A DNA stretch of 64,000 nt, taken from positions 1 to 64,000 of the forward strand of contig VBGP01000021.1 in NCBI GenBank assembly GCA_005880795.1, given 5' to 3'. Shown piece after piece: positions 1 through 8,784 of the stretch. Position numbers and translations under genes: made by a program. The stretch comes from Chloroflexota bacterium (GTDB lineage: Bacteria > Chloroflexota > Dormibacteria > Dormibacterales > Dormibacteraceae). The notes beneath the pieces are model-generated. The model ran no database searches and had not been told where the DNA came from. It saw nothing but the letters and a program-made list of their open reading frames with translations. How positions within the stretch are numbered: the stretch's first letter is position 1; each line of letters starts with the position of its first letter.

Positions 1-306
1 GTGCTTGATCCCAATGCGGCGAAAACCGATGCCTGCCACGTCGGTTAAAGCGGCACGTCGCCAGATCCCAAAGAGGTTCCGCTTGGCGATGGTCGTCTCA
101 TCGACCACGATTTCCGCTTCGGTGAGGAAGAGCCACGCTGCAAGAGCCATAACCGCGATCGTGCCCACGTATGCGATCCCATTCTCGATCGGGTACTTCC
201 AGAGCTGAACCAACGCGATCAGGCCAAAGGTCGGCAGGCCGAACGGTCCTGGCCAGCCGGCTGGACGAGGGTCGTACCACCAGGCGCGACCGACCGACTT
301 CCATAC
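1..306 (-). CDS. Partial membrane protein with PH-like domain (3' end off window)
   Basis: The minus frame read from 306 down to 1 is open and runs off the left edge. It encodes a Trp-rich start (WWYDPRPAGWPGPFG), two hydrophobic segments (FGLIALVQLW and GIAYVGTIAVMALAAWLFL), then a beta-rich stretch (EIVVDETTIAKRNLFGIWRR) that looks like the start of a bacterial PH domain following a two-helix anchor. The function is unknown; such proteins are membrane anchored with a cytosolic PH fold. An oddity is that this frame has no ATG or GTG after the upstream stop at 307-309. The only nearby ATG (302-304) is in a different frame, so either the start is unconventional or a base is missing or added near 280-300. 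The shadow frame starting at 304 lacks any membrane pattern. Confidence 0.55.
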
Positions 307-409
307 CTATTGAACTTGAGGCGGCCGGCCACTACTTAAGGCGTCACCAGCATTGAAGGCGGGTCGAGTGGGACCAGCGAAAATGTCCCGGACTGATCAG
401 CGGTGCGCT

Positions 410-438
410 AAAAGCCCCCTGAACCCGCTACCGGGTTC
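410..438 (-). terminator. Rho-independent terminator of rpsU
   Basis: The arms GAACCCG and CGGGTTC (421-438, loop CTAC on the plus strand) overlap the rpsU stop codon. Read on the minus strand they are followed by AGGGGGCTTTT, a short T run at 413-410. Confidence 0.5.
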
Positions 439-601
439 GGCGGCGTCGCGCGCGGAGGCTTTTGATCTTGCGTGCCTCGGCCGGCGGTACGTAGTGCGAG
501 CGCCGTCGCATCTCGCGCACGAGTCCCTGTTCCTGCACCTTGCGGCGGAACTCGCGCAGCGCCTGCTCGAACTCCTCGGGGTCCTTGACGACTATCCGCA
601 C
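428..601 (-). CDS. rpsU: 30S ribosomal protein S21
   Basis: This short gene encodes 57 residues starting from GTG. The sequence begins MRIVVKDPEEFEQALREF, continues with RRKVQEQGLVREMRRRSHY and ends in a very basic tail (KSLRARRRRTR), which is the S21 pattern. S21 binds the 30S platform near the anti-Shine-Dalgarno region and assists initiation. An in-frame TGA lies two codons upstream (GTT between), so the GTG at 599-601 is the only sensible start. It is monocistronic, with a terminator hairpin overlapping its stop. The length is typical (57-70 aa). Confidence 0.93.
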   Translation of the reverse strand: MRIVVKDPEEFEQALREFRRKVQEQGLVREMRRRSHYVPPAEARKIKSLRARRRRTR

Positions 602-665
602 AACCCGTCAAGGATACAGGCCGGGGTATTGGGCCTGCTTTGTTAACCGCGGCCCCCTCCTGCTG

Positions 666-1940
666 CTACGGATTCACACCGGCGAGAGTCACCGTCGCGG
701 TGTGCGTGCCGCTCTGGTCGACCCAGGTCACCGACACCTGGTCGCCAGGGTGATGCGACTTGACCGCCGTACCGAGCGTGTCAGAGGAAGTGACCGCGCT
801 CCCGCCGACCCTGGTGATCACCGAGCCGCGGGCGATGCCGGCCGAAGCGGCCGGAGTGCCCGACTGCGGCGTCGCGGTGACCAGGGCGCCTGAGGTCACG
901 CTGAGACCCAGCTGCGCGGCGTTCGAGGAATCGACCGACTGGACCTGCACTCCGAGGTACCCGACCTGCCCGTAGGTCAGGTCGGACGCCTGCTCGTGAC
1001 CACGAATCCGGTTGACGACCCCGAGCGCGGTGTTCGATGCGACGGCGAACCCGACGTCCGAGGCTGAGGAACGAAAGCCCTGCGCCTGGCCCGCGGTGAT
1101 CATGCCCACGACCTGGCCCGAGGTGTTGACCAGCGCCCCACCTGAGTCGCCCGCGTAGATCACGGCGTCGCTCTGAATCATTCCGTTCAGGGTCTCGGAG
1201 GTGCTTCCCCCCTCACTCGCCGTGATGGTCTGGTCGAGCGCCGTGACCTGGCCCTGCGTGACGTGGGGCGCCCCGCCCTGCCCGAGCGCGTTGCCAATGG
1301 CCACGACCGTGTCGCCGACCTTGAGCGAGGAAGAGTCGGCGATGGTGACCGTGGGCAGGCCGGAAACGTTGGAGTCGATCTGGATCACGGCGACGTCCTC
1401 AGCGACGTCGACGCCGACGACGTGGGCAGAGTAGGTCTGGGAGCGGCTCTGCACCACGACGGTGATGCTGGTCGAGCCACTCACGACATGATTGTTGGTC
1501 AGGATCTCGCCGGTCGAGGTGACGAGCATGCCGGTCCCGGCGGCCTGCCCGCTGCCAACCGTCGTGTTGATGTCGACGATTGCCGGGCTGACCTTGGCCG
1601 CGATGGCGTCGGTGGTGGAGTTGCTCGAACCAGTGCTGGGGGCGACGGCCTGGATCGGGGATTGGGGCTGCGTCGCCTGCGCGGCCTGGCGGGGATTGAC
1701 CGCTCGGGCGAGGCTCCAGCCGATGCCGGCTCCGGCCACCGCCGCGACGACCGCGATCAGGACCGCGAAGGCGGCGACGCGGGTCCAGATCGAGCCCCTC
1801 GCCGCGGGTGGAGGCGGCGGAATCCATGCCGAAGGAGGCCCCAGGGTCCCAGCCGATGGCGGCGCAAGAAAGGTCGGCTCTGACGGCGTCGGCACAGGCT
1901 GCTCCGGCGGCCCCTGCTCGTTTGGATTCTCGGTCGACAT
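666..1940 (-). CDS. HtrA/DegP-like trypsin serine protease with PDZ domain
   Basis: The 424-residue protein has a Pro-rich cytosolic N-terminus (residues 1-50), one membrane anchor (about 54-77), a trypsin-like domain (about 105-310) and a C-terminal PDZ domain (about 335-424). The catalytic triad is visible: His151 in TNNHVV, Asp182 in AEDVAVIQID and Ser266 in GDSGGAL. It would face the extracytoplasmic side and degrade or sense misfolded envelope proteins. I chose the ATG at 1938-1940 because GGAGGT lies 6 bases upstream; an upstream in-frame ATG at 1980-1982 lacks this site. It is transcribed alone, facing away from rpsU's upstream region. Confidence 0.9.
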   Translation of the reverse strand: MSTENPNEQGPPEQPVPTPSEPTFLAPPSAGTLGPPSAWIPPPPPAARGSIWTRVAAFAVLIAVVAAVAGAGIGWSLARAVNPRQAAQATQPQSPIQAVAPSTGSSNSTTDAIAAKVSPAIVDINTTVGSGQAAGTGMLVTSTGEILTNNHVVSGSTSITVVVQSRSQTYSAHVVGVDVAEDVAVIQIDSNVSGLPTVTIADSSSLKVGDTVVAIGNALGQGGAPHVTQGQVTALDQTITASEGGSTSETLNGMIQSDAVIYAGDSGGALVNTSGQVVGMITAGQAQGFRSSASDVGFAVASNTALGVVNRIRGHEQASDLTYGQVGYLGVQVQSVDSSNAAQLGLSVTSGALVTATPQSGTPAASAGIARGSVITRVGGSAVTSSDTLGTAVKSHHPGDQVSVTWVDQSGTHTATVTLAGVNP

Positions 1941-2049
1941 CGATGTACCTCCGGTAACTCCCTTTAGCGGTGTTTTGTCCATCAGGTTGCCCGTGCAACC
2001 TGTGAGGCGAATCGACGGATCCTTAGCGTTTCCTGGGAGTTTGCGGGCC

Positions 2050-4143
2050 TCAGTGCTTCGGCGACGCCGACGCCGAAGGCAAGGGCGACGCTGAAGGCGA
2101 CGATACGGGAGAACCGGACGGCGAGGGAGACGCGGACGGAGATGGCGAGGCAGAGGGCGATGGATGCAGGGGCGCCGCGATCTGCTCGCCCGGCGCGCTC
2201 GTCGCTGGTTCCGGCGGTGGCGGAGGCGCGGCCAGCGAGATGAGGAGCATCAGGACCAGCGCAACGACGGCGACCGCGGCCGGGATGGCCAGCGTATCGG
2301 CGCCCACTCCAGGCCGCCCGCCCGTGCTCTGGGCCGACGTCCTGTACGCGCGACGCAGCGGAGTCAGGTGGATCCCTTCAGCCGAGGCGCCGGCCCAGGG
2401 CGCGTTCGCATAGATCGCGGCCTGGAAGATCAGCAGCACCGCCAACGCTCCCGTCGCGAAGGACGGGGCGCGGACGACCATGACGATCGCCGCGGCAAGA
2501 CCGGTCGCGGCCAGCAAGGTTTCGACCTGCGCCGAGCGCACCGCCGATATCGCCGATTTTTCGCCCTCCTTGACCTTCGGCGTGCGCAGGAACGTGGTGT
2601 GGAAGCGGATGAGTCCACGCAAGCAGGCCATCGTCACGACCCAGCTCAACGCGAACCAAACCTGGAGGCCTGCGATCGCATCGCGCCAGGTGCACCGCGT
2701 CCTGAGCTTCATCGCCCACACCGCGCGCACCAGGCCGGTGGCCAGGAAGGCGACGGGCAGACCCAGCGCAACGCCGGTCATCCTCCGGATCGGGAGCTGG
2801 TGGTGCATCGCGGTGGACAGGGCGGTGAGAAGAAGGAGCACCGTGAAGCAGAACATCAGCGCATCTCCAAACCACTGCACGTTGCCGAGCAGATAGTGGA
2901 CGCGCTGCGCCACGGTGAGGCGCTCGCCATGGCCCGGCAGCACCAGGCGGCGCCAGTGCAGGCGCAGGATCTGCACGCCGCCCAACGCCCAGCGGAAGCG
3001 CTGCTTCTTGAGCCCGTCGAAGCTGAGTGGCATGAGGCCGTGACCGTAAGCGCGGTTGACGTACACGCCTGCGTGCCCGCGCGCGAGGATGCGCAAGCTC
3101 GCCTCCGCGTCCTCGGTCACGACGTCTGTGTTCCAGCCGCCGATCTCCTCCAGCGCGCTGCGCCGGATCAGGCCCATCGTGCCCGCGAAGATGATCGCGT
3201 TGCGATGTGCCCGCGAGGGCATGGTGATATCGAAGAAATACCGGTAGCTGTAGTACAGGCCGCGCAGGTACTGGTCGTCCTCCCAATCGCGGTAGTTCTG
3301 CGGGGTCTGCACGAAAGCGACCTTGGCGTCCGCAAAGTGACCGGCGAGCGCGCGCAGCCAGTCCGGCCGCACCACGTAGTCGGAGTCGACGACCCCGATG
3401 ATCTCGACTTCCTTGGGCAGGCGTCGCGTGGCTTCGTTGAGCGCCCCGGCCTTGAAGCCCGGCCAGTTCTCCAGGTGCATGAACTGGAACCGTGGCCCGA
3501 GCTTCTCGCAGAGGGCCTTCAGCGCTTGCCACGTCTTTGGGTCCGGCGTGTTGTTGTCGACGACCTGGACGATGAGGTCGGGATAGTCGAGGGCCGCCAG
3601 CGCGTTGAGCGTCTCGCCCACGACCTCGAGAGGTTCGTTATATGCGGGGACCTGGATGGCGACCCTGGGGAGATGGTTGGGGTCGCTCGGATGCACGGCA
3701 TCCGACCTGCGGCTCAGCGTGTCGACGATCTCGAACAGATACGAAAGCGACAGTGACAGTGCCGCGAGCTCCAGCACCAGCAGCAGCGATGACGCGACCA
3801 GGTAGACCACGTCCTGCGCGACCGCATACGTGATCGACCCTGCATAGAGCAGATATGCGAAGGAGGCAAGCGCCGCCGTGGCGAAAAGCTGCGACCCGAG
3901 CCAGCTCCACCTGCGCATCGCGAGGCGGGTGATGGCCGTGGCGAAGAGAGCGATGCCGGACAGCGTGAGCTCGAAGTCGCGATCCTGGCTGATGATCGTC
4001 GCGTTCCAGGCTACGAGCGCGATCAGGATCAGGCCGAGCGGCAAGCCGAACCAGATGCGCGTGCGAATCGCGCCGCCGAAGAACGAGCCAACGGTGGTGG
4101 CCGCGCTCAGGACGCCAAAGAAAAAAGCTGCGTGGAGAAGCAC
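2050..4143 (-). CDS. Membrane glycosyltransferase family 2, cellulose-synthase-like
   Basis: The 697-residue protein has four N-terminal membrane segments (1-140), a GT2 catalytic domain (about 160-400), further C-terminal membrane segments (about 415-600) and a low-complexity Ser/Pro/Ala tail (about 635-697). Processive-transferase motifs are present: PAYNE at 166-170, DSD at 253-255, TED at 343-345 and QRFRW at 381-385. It probably polymerises and exports a beta-linked polysaccharide from a nucleotide sugar. No BcsB, BcsC or PilZ partner is visible nearby, so the polymer is unknown. The tail is encoded by imperfect 6-base repeats (2055-2165), which may vary in length. The start is GTG without a clear ribosome-binding site. 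Confidence 0.85.
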   Translation of the reverse strand: MLLHAAFFFGVLSAATTVGSFFGGAIRTRIWFGLPLGLILIALVAWNATIISQDRDFELTLSGIALFATAITRLAMRRWSWLGSQLFATAALASFAYLLYAGSITYAVAQDVVYLVASSLLLVLELAALSLSLSYLFEIVDTLSRRSDAVHPSDPNHLPRVAIQVPAYNEPLEVVGETLNALAALDYPDLIVQVVDNNTPDPKTWQALKALCEKLGPRFQFMHLENWPGFKAGALNEATRRLPKEVEIIGVVDSDYVVRPDWLRALAGHFADAKVAFVQTPQNYRDWEDDQYLRGLYYSYRYFFDITMPSRAHRNAIIFAGTMGLIRRSALEEIGGWNTDVVTEDAEASLRILARGHAGVYVNRAYGHGLMPLSFDGLKKQRFRWALGGVQILRLHWRRLVLPGHGERLTVAQRVHYLLGNVQWFGDALMFCFTVLLLLTALSTAMHHQLPIRRMTGVALGLPVAFLATGLVRAVWAMKLRTRCTWRDAIAGLQVWFALSWVVTMACLRGLIRFHTTFLRTPKVKEGEKSAISAVRSAQVETLLAATGLAAAIVMVVRAPSFATGALAVLLIFQAAIYANAPWAGASAEGIHLTPLRRAYRTSAQSTGGRPGVGADTLAIPAAVAVVALVLMLLISLAAPPPPPEPATSAPGEQIAAPLHPSPSASPSPSASPSPSGSPVSSPSASPLPSASASPKH

Positions 4144-4182
4144 TTAAGAGAGAACGCGTCTTAACAAGCTTTGACTTGGCGA

Positions 4183-4662
4183 TCAGGCGGTGGCTTTCTT
4201 GTCCATCAAGGGTGCCGCGCCTGCCTCGAGATGCTCGGCGACCCGGTTGAGGAGCCGCCTCAGCTCCGCGCGATCTGTCGGCACGAGCTGGGAGATGGCC
4301 TTGGCGACCCTGGCTGCTCCCAGGCTCCACAGCCGCTTGAACAGCCGATCCGCCTTCGGCGTCAGCTCCACCCAGGTGAGCCGGCGGTCGTCCAGGTCCG
4401 GCACGCGGCGAGCGTAGCCCTGCTCTTCGAGTCGGTCGATCAGGGGGACAAGAGTCCCTGGCGTCACGTGCAGGCGTCGTGCCAGCTCCCTGCCGCTCTG
4501 CCTTCCCCACCGGCGAATCGCGACCAGGGCTCGGAACTGAGCCATGGTGAGGTCAACGTCCATGAAAAAGCTGGCGGTCTCGTCCGCGAACGCAGCGCGC
4601 TGCCGGATAAATGCGATCATGGTCGACCGGAGCTCCTCGCTGTCCAGCTCGGATCGCCTCAC
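4183..4662 (-). CDS. MarR-family transcriptional regulator
   Basis: This encodes 159 residues with a winged helix: the recognition region is GRELARRLHVTPGTLVPLIDRLEEQGY followed by the wing DDRRLTWVELTPKADRL. MarR proteins bind as dimers to palindromes and are usually released by small ligands. The gene is divergent from the ABC exporter pair starting at 4739 and shares the 76-base intergenic region with its promoter, so it most likely represses the exporter and itself. GTG at 4660-4662 is the first start; an internal ATG 14 codons later is an alternative. Confidence 0.85.
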   Translation of the reverse strand: MRRSELDSEELRSTMIAFIRQRAAFADETASFFMDVDLTMAQFRALVAIRRWGRQSGRELARRLHVTPGTLVPLIDRLEEQGYARRVPDLDDRRLTWVELTPKADRLFKRLWSLGAARVAKAISQLVPTDRAELRRLLNRVAEHLEAGAAPLMDKKATA

Positions 4663-4684
4663 CTGTTCGACTGTACCAAATGGG

Positions 4685-4712
4685 TTGACTCACGTCAATC
4701 ATTCGATATAAT
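4685..4712 (+). promoter_or_regulatory. Near-consensus promoter with dyad for ABC exporter operon
   Basis: TTGACT (4685-4690) and TATAAT (4707-4712) are separated by 16 bases. A perfect inverted repeat TTGAC-TCAC-GTCAA (4685-4698) covers the -35 element and is a plausible MarR operator. The exporter ATG follows 26 bases after the -10 box, with GGGG and GAGGG just before it. Confidence 0.75.
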
Positions 4713-4738
4713 CAAACGATCGTCATGGGGTCCGAGGG

Positions 4739-6466
4739 ATGCTGATCCGGCTCTTGCGGTCGTACCTGCGGCCTTACGCGCGAGAGGTTGCGATCGTCAT
4801 CGTGCTCGTCCTGATCCAGTCGATCGCCAACCTCTACCTCCCCAACCTGAACGCCGACATCATCAACAACGGCGTCGCCAGGGGGGACATACCTTATATC
4901 TGGAGGACGGGCGGCGTGATGCTCGGCATCACGCTCGTGCTCGGCGTCATCGCGGTCGGCGGCGTCTACTGGGCATCGCTTGCGTCCCAGGCGGTCGGGA
5001 GGGACCTGCGGACTGCGGTCTTCGGCAAGGTCCAGAACTTCTCGGCGCGCGAGATGAATCGCTTTGGCACCCCCTCCCTGATCACGCGCAACACCAACGA
5101 CGTCCAGCAGATTCAGCTGTTTCTGCAGATCGCGCTGACCATGATGGTGAGCGCGCCGATCATGGCGGTCGGCGGCGTGATCATGGCGCTGCGCGAGGAC
5201 GTGACGCTATCAGGCCTGCTCGTGGTCGTGATTCCGGTCTTGATCGCCATCGTCGCTTTCATGTTCGTCAAGGCGATTCCCCTCTTCCGTTCGATGCAGG
5301 TGAAGATCGACCGCATCAACCAGGTCATGCGCGAGCAGATCATGGGAGTCCGGGTAATTCGGGCCTTCATCCGCACGGACTATGAGAATCGCCGGTTCGA
5401 ATCCGCGAACTATGACCTGACGTCGACCGCTCTGCGCGTCAACCGCATCTTCGTCATCGCCTTCCCCGCGGTCCTCGCCGTGATGAACATCACGACCATC
5501 GCGGTGCTGTGGTTCGGAGGCCACCTGGTCGACAGCGGCCAGATGCCAATCGGCAACATGACCGCCTTCCTGATGTACATCATGCAGATCCTGATGTCGC
5601 TGATGATGGCCATCGCGATGGTCATCCTTGTGCCGCGCGCGGAGGCCAGCGCCGCGCGGCTGCAGGAGGTCGTCACCACCGTCCCCTCCATCGAAGAGCC
5701 TGCGCGGACCATCGAGCCCGAGCGGCTCACGGGAGTGGTCGAGTTCAGGGACGTCACCTTCGGCTATCCGGGTGGCGAGAAGCCCGTGCTGCAGGACCTC
5801 GCGTTCGAGCTGCGGCCCGGCCAGACGACAGCGATCATCGGCGGCACCGGCTCCGGCAAGACCACCCTGCTCAACCTCATCCCCCGCTTCTTCGACGTCA
5901 GCGGGGGCGGCGTGCTGGTCGACGGCGTCGACGTGCGGGAGCAAACGCTGGAGCGGTTGTGGAGCCGGATGGGCATCGTCCCCCAGCGCGCGTACCTGTT
6001 CGGCGGCACCGTCGCCAGCAACCTGCGGTTCGGCAACGAGCAGGCCACCGACGACGAGCTGTGGCACGCGCTGGAGGTGGCCCAGGCGAGGGATTTCGTG
6101 GAGGAGATGGGAGGCCTCGAAGCGCCGATCGACCAGGGCGGAACCAACGTCTCCGGCGGCCAGCGTCAGCGCCTCGCGATCGCGCGGGTGCTGGTCAAGC
6201 GGCCCGCCGTCTACCTATTCGACGACTGCTTTTCCGCGCTCGACGCAGGCACCGACGCCCGTCTCCGGGCCGCGCTGCGCTCAGACACGCGGCAGTCCAC
6301 GGTGCTGATCATCGCCCAGCGCGTCAGCACGATCATGCACGCCGACCGGATCATCGTCCTGGACGAGGGCCGGGTCGAGGGCATGGGTACGCACGACGAG
6401 CTGCTCGCCTCGTGCGAGCCCTATCGGGAGATCGTCGACTCGCAGCTGGGCGAGGCGGTCGCATGA
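4739..6466 (+). CDS. ABC exporter half-transporter, subunit with degenerate ATP site
   Basis: The 575 residues contain six membrane helices (about 1-300) and a nucleotide-binding domain. Walker A GGTGSGKTT is near residue 368, signature VSGGQRQR near 470 and Walker B VYLFDDCFSALD near 492. The residue after the Walker B Asp is Asp rather than catalytic Glu, and the switch His is Gln (IIAQRVSTI). This combination marks the degenerate-site partner of heterodimeric multidrug exporters such as LmrCD/BmrCD. Its own signature is canonical and would complete the active site of the partner encoded at 6463. The start codons of the two genes are linked by an ATGA overlap. Divergent MarR control suggests drug or toxic-compound export. 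Confidence 0.88.
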   Translation: MLIRLLRSYLRPYAREVAIVIVLVLIQSIANLYLPNLNADIINNGVARGDIPYIWRTGGVMLGITLVLGVIAVGGVYWASLASQAVGRDLRTAVFGKVQNFSAREMNRFGTPSLITRNTNDVQQIQLFLQIALTMMVSAPIMAVGGVIMALREDVTLSGLLVVVIPVLIAIVAFMFVKAIPLFRSMQVKIDRINQVMREQIMGVRVIRAFIRTDYENRRFESANYDLTSTALRVNRIFVIAFPAVLAVMNITTIAVLWFGGHLVDSGQMPIGNMTAFLMYIMQILMSLMMAIAMVILVPRAEASAARLQEVVTTVPSIEEPARTIEPERLTGVVEFRDVTFGYPGGEKPVLQDLAFELRPGQTTAIIGGTGSGKTTLLNLIPRFFDVSGGGVLVDGVDVREQTLERLWSRMGIVPQRAYLFGGTVASNLRFGNEQATDDELWHALEVAQARDFVEEMGGLEAPIDQGGTNVSGGQRQRLAIARVLVKRPAVYLFDDCFSALDAGTDARLRAALRSDTRQSTVLIIAQRVSTIMHADRIIVLDEGRVEGMGTHDELLASCEPYREIVDSQLGEAVA

Positions 6467-8484
6467 TCAACCGCCCAGGAGCGGCCCGCGAGCAGCGGCG
6501 GCAGCCCGGGGGCTGGATGGGTGGCATGGCGGGCCCGCCCGCGTCCAAGCTCAGCCATCCCGGCAAGACGCTGCGGCAGCTGCTCGGCCGCCTGCGACCC
6601 GAGCTCCGCCTGATCGGCGCGGTTGCCGTGCTCGGCATCGGGAGCGTGGCCTTTTCGGTCATCGGACCCAAGATCATCGGCACCGCGACGGACATCATCT
6701 TCAACGGCATCGTCGGCAAGATGCTGCCCGCGGGCCTGACCAAGGCGCAGGCCATAGCCCTCCTCCAGGCGCACGGCCAGGGACAGATCGCTCAGATGCT
6801 GTCCGGAATGAACGTCACACCGGGACGGGGGATCGACTTCACAGCCCTCGGGATGACGCTGCTCCTTGCCGTCGCCCTTTACCTCTTGTCGTCGGTGCTC
6901 ATGTGGGCGCAGGGCTACATCATGGCCGGGGTCGCGCAGCGCACCGTCTACGGGCTGCGCCGCGACGTCGAAGCCAAGCTGTCGAGGCTTCCGCTCAAGT
7001 ATTTCGACAGTCACTCCCACGGCGACATCCTCAGCCGGGTCACCAACGACATCGACAACATCACGACGACGCTGCAGCAAGGCTTGAGCCAGATCCTCAC
7101 CTCGGTGCTGACCGTGGTCGGCGTTCTGGCGTTCATGATCTGGATCAGCCCGCTCCTGGCGCTGATCGCGCTGGTCACCGTACCGCTGTCGGTCGTTGTG
7201 ACCCTGCTCATCGCGCGGCGCTCCCAAAAGCAGTTCGCCGCCCAGTGGAAATGGACCGGCAGCCTGAACGGGCACGTCGAGGAGATGCACACCGGCCACG
7301 CGCTGGTGCAGGTCTTCGGCCGAAGGGCCAGCGCGCAAAAAGTATTCGAGGAGCACAACGGCCGCCTCTTCGAGGCGAGCTTCAAGGCGCAGTTCCTCTC
7401 CGGGATCATCCAGCCGGCGATCCAGTTCCTGGCCAACCTCAACTACGTCGCCGTGGCTGTGATCGGCGCCTATCGCGTGGCTTCGGGAACCATGACCCTG
7501 GGTGACGTGCAGGCCTTCATCCAGTACTCGCGCCAGTTCACCATGCCGATCATGCAGATCGCGGGCCAGATGAACCTGCTGCAGTCCGGCCTGGCGTCGG
7601 CGGAGCGGGTCTTCGAGCTGCTGGACGCGGAGGAAGAGACGTCCGACGTCGACACCGGCGCTCAGCCGGATGCGGTGAGCGGCCAGGTCGCGCTGGAGAG
7701 CGTGAACTTCAGGTACGAGGCGGACAAGCCGCTCATCGCCGACTTCAACCTGCAGGTCCGGCCGGGCCAGACGATCGCGATCGTGGGACCGACGGGCGCG
7801 GGCAAGACGACCACCGTGAACCTGCTGATGCGCTTTTACGACATCGATTCGGGACGCATCCGCATCGACGGCGTGAACACGCGCGAGGTCCCGCGCGATG
7901 AGGTCCGCAGGGTGTTCGGGATGGTGCTGCAGGACACATGGCTCTTCGCCGGCACGATCCGGGACAACATCGCCTACGGCAAGGAAGGCGCGACCGAGGA
8001 TGAGATCATCGCGGCCGCGCAAGCGGCCCACGTCGACTCCTTCGTCCGCACGCTGCCCAAGGGCTACGAGACCGTCCTCGATGAGGACGCGTCAGACCTC
8101 TCGTCGGGCCAGAGGCAGCTGCTCACAATCGCGCGCGCCTTCCTCGCCGACCCCACCATCCTGATCCTGGACGAGGCGACCAGCAACGTGGACACGCGCA
8201 CCGAGGTCCTGATCCAGAAGGCGATGGCACAGCTCCGCCAGGGCCGCACGAGCTTTGTGATCGCCCACCGGTTGTCGACCATCCGGAACGCGGACGCGAT
8301 CGTGGTCATGGACTCCGGCAAGATCGTCGAGCAGGGCAGCCACGCTGAGCTGCTGCAGCGGAAGGGCTTTTACTTCAGGCTCTATAACAGCCAGTTCGCC
8401 GAGTCGTGGTCGGGCAACGGCGAGGGGCCCGAGCCCTCTCAGCGTACGCTCGAGACCGTTTCGAAAAGGACCTCGTCCGCGTAG
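6463..8484 (+). CDS. ABC exporter half-transporter, catalytic subunit
   Basis: The 673-residue partner begins with an unusual Gly/Pro/Arg-rich leader (about 1-45), then six membrane helices with a long first loop, then the ATPase. Walker A GPTGAGKTT is near residue 441, Walker B ILILDEATSNVD near 568 with the catalytic Glu, and the switch His is in VIAHRLSTI near 600. Its signature is LSSGQRQ rather than LSGGQ, so together with the other subunit one site is canonical and one degenerate. It starts at the ATG overlapping the upstream stop (ATGA). The 3' end overlaps by 46 bases a zinc-finger gene on the other strand. Confidence 0.9.
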   Translation: MINRPGAAREQRRQPGGWMGGMAGPPASKLSHPGKTLRQLLGRLRPELRLIGAVAVLGIGSVAFSVIGPKIIGTATDIIFNGIVGKMLPAGLTKAQAIALLQAHGQGQIAQMLSGMNVTPGRGIDFTALGMTLLLAVALYLLSSVLMWAQGYIMAGVAQRTVYGLRRDVEAKLSRLPLKYFDSHSHGDILSRVTNDIDNITTTLQQGLSQILTSVLTVVGVLAFMIWISPLLALIALVTVPLSVVVTLLIARRSQKQFAAQWKWTGSLNGHVEEMHTGHALVQVFGRRASAQKVFEEHNGRLFEASFKAQFLSGIIQPAIQFLANLNYVAVAVIGAYRVASGTMTLGDVQAFIQYSRQFTMPIMQIAGQMNLLQSGLASAERVFELLDAEEETSDVDTGAQPDAVSGQVALESVNFRYEADKPLIADFNLQVRPGQTIAIVGPTGAGKTTTVNLLMRFYDIDSGRIRIDGVNTREVPRDEVRRVFGMVLQDTWLFAGTIRDNIAYGKEGATEDEIIAAAQAAHVDSFVRTLPKGYETVLDEDASDLSSGQRQLLTIARAFLADPTILILDEATSNVDTRTEVLIQKAMAQLRQGRTSFVIAHRLSTIRNADAIVVMDSGKIVEQGSHAELLQRKGFYFRLYNSQFAESWSGNGEGPEPSQRTLETVSKRTSSA

Positions 8485-8726
8485 CACCAGACCCACGCCT
8501 CACCCGGCTCATATGAGGCGACGAGCGGGTGGTTGGTCTTGTGGAAATGCTTGGTCGCGTGCCGATTCGGAGATGAATCGCAGCAGCCGACGTGACCGCA
8601 CTCGAGGCACAGGCGTAGGTGGACCCAACTGTCGCCGGTCGCCAGGCACTCCTCACAACCCTTGGGAGTGTTTGGCTCGGGGATCCTCGTGTCGCTTGTG
8701 AAGTGAGTGCACCTGCTCGCAGCCAC
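8439..8726 (-). CDS. UBP-type zinc finger protein
   Basis: The 95 residues start at GTG and carry a single zinc-finger of the ubiquitin-specific-protease type: C6-T-H8, then PKGCEECLATGD, WVHLRLCLECGHVGCCD and a trailing HATKHFHKTNHPLVAS. Cys and His spacing matches the UBP zinc-binding core. In bacteria these stand-alone domains are of unknown function; since bacteria lack ubiquitin, binding of protein C-termini is only an inference. The gene converges on and overlaps the 3' end of the ABC exporter gene, and is divergent from cydA. Confidence 0.82.
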   Translation of the reverse strand: MAASRCTHFTSDTRIPEPNTPKGCEECLATGDSWVHLRLCLECGHVGCCDSSPNRHATKHFHKTNHPLVASYEPGEAWVWCYADEVLFETVSSVR

Positions 8727-8784
8727 GCGTCCTTCTTATACGCCGACGTGACACTCGTCATCGGAGGACGATGGAAGAGACGCG

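Noticed and set aside
2055-2165. GAG-rich run as a TRAP binding site
   Set aside because: The GAG triplets lie on the strand antisense to the glycosyltransferase 3' end, with irregular spacing, and simply reflect codons for the Ser/Pro/Ala tail.
2164-3756. A 530-codon plus-strand open frame
   Set aside because: Antisense to the glycosyltransferase; no motif and extreme Arg/Asp content.
5509-6462. N-terminal 318-codon extension of the second ABC exporter subunit
   Set aside because: This stretch is the first subunit read out of frame; the true start is the ATG at 6463 overlapping the upstream stop.
4739-8484. CydDC-type transporter next to cydAB
   Set aside because: The pair has a degenerate/canonical site pattern and MarR control typical of LmrCD-like exporters, and the UBP gene separates it from cydA.
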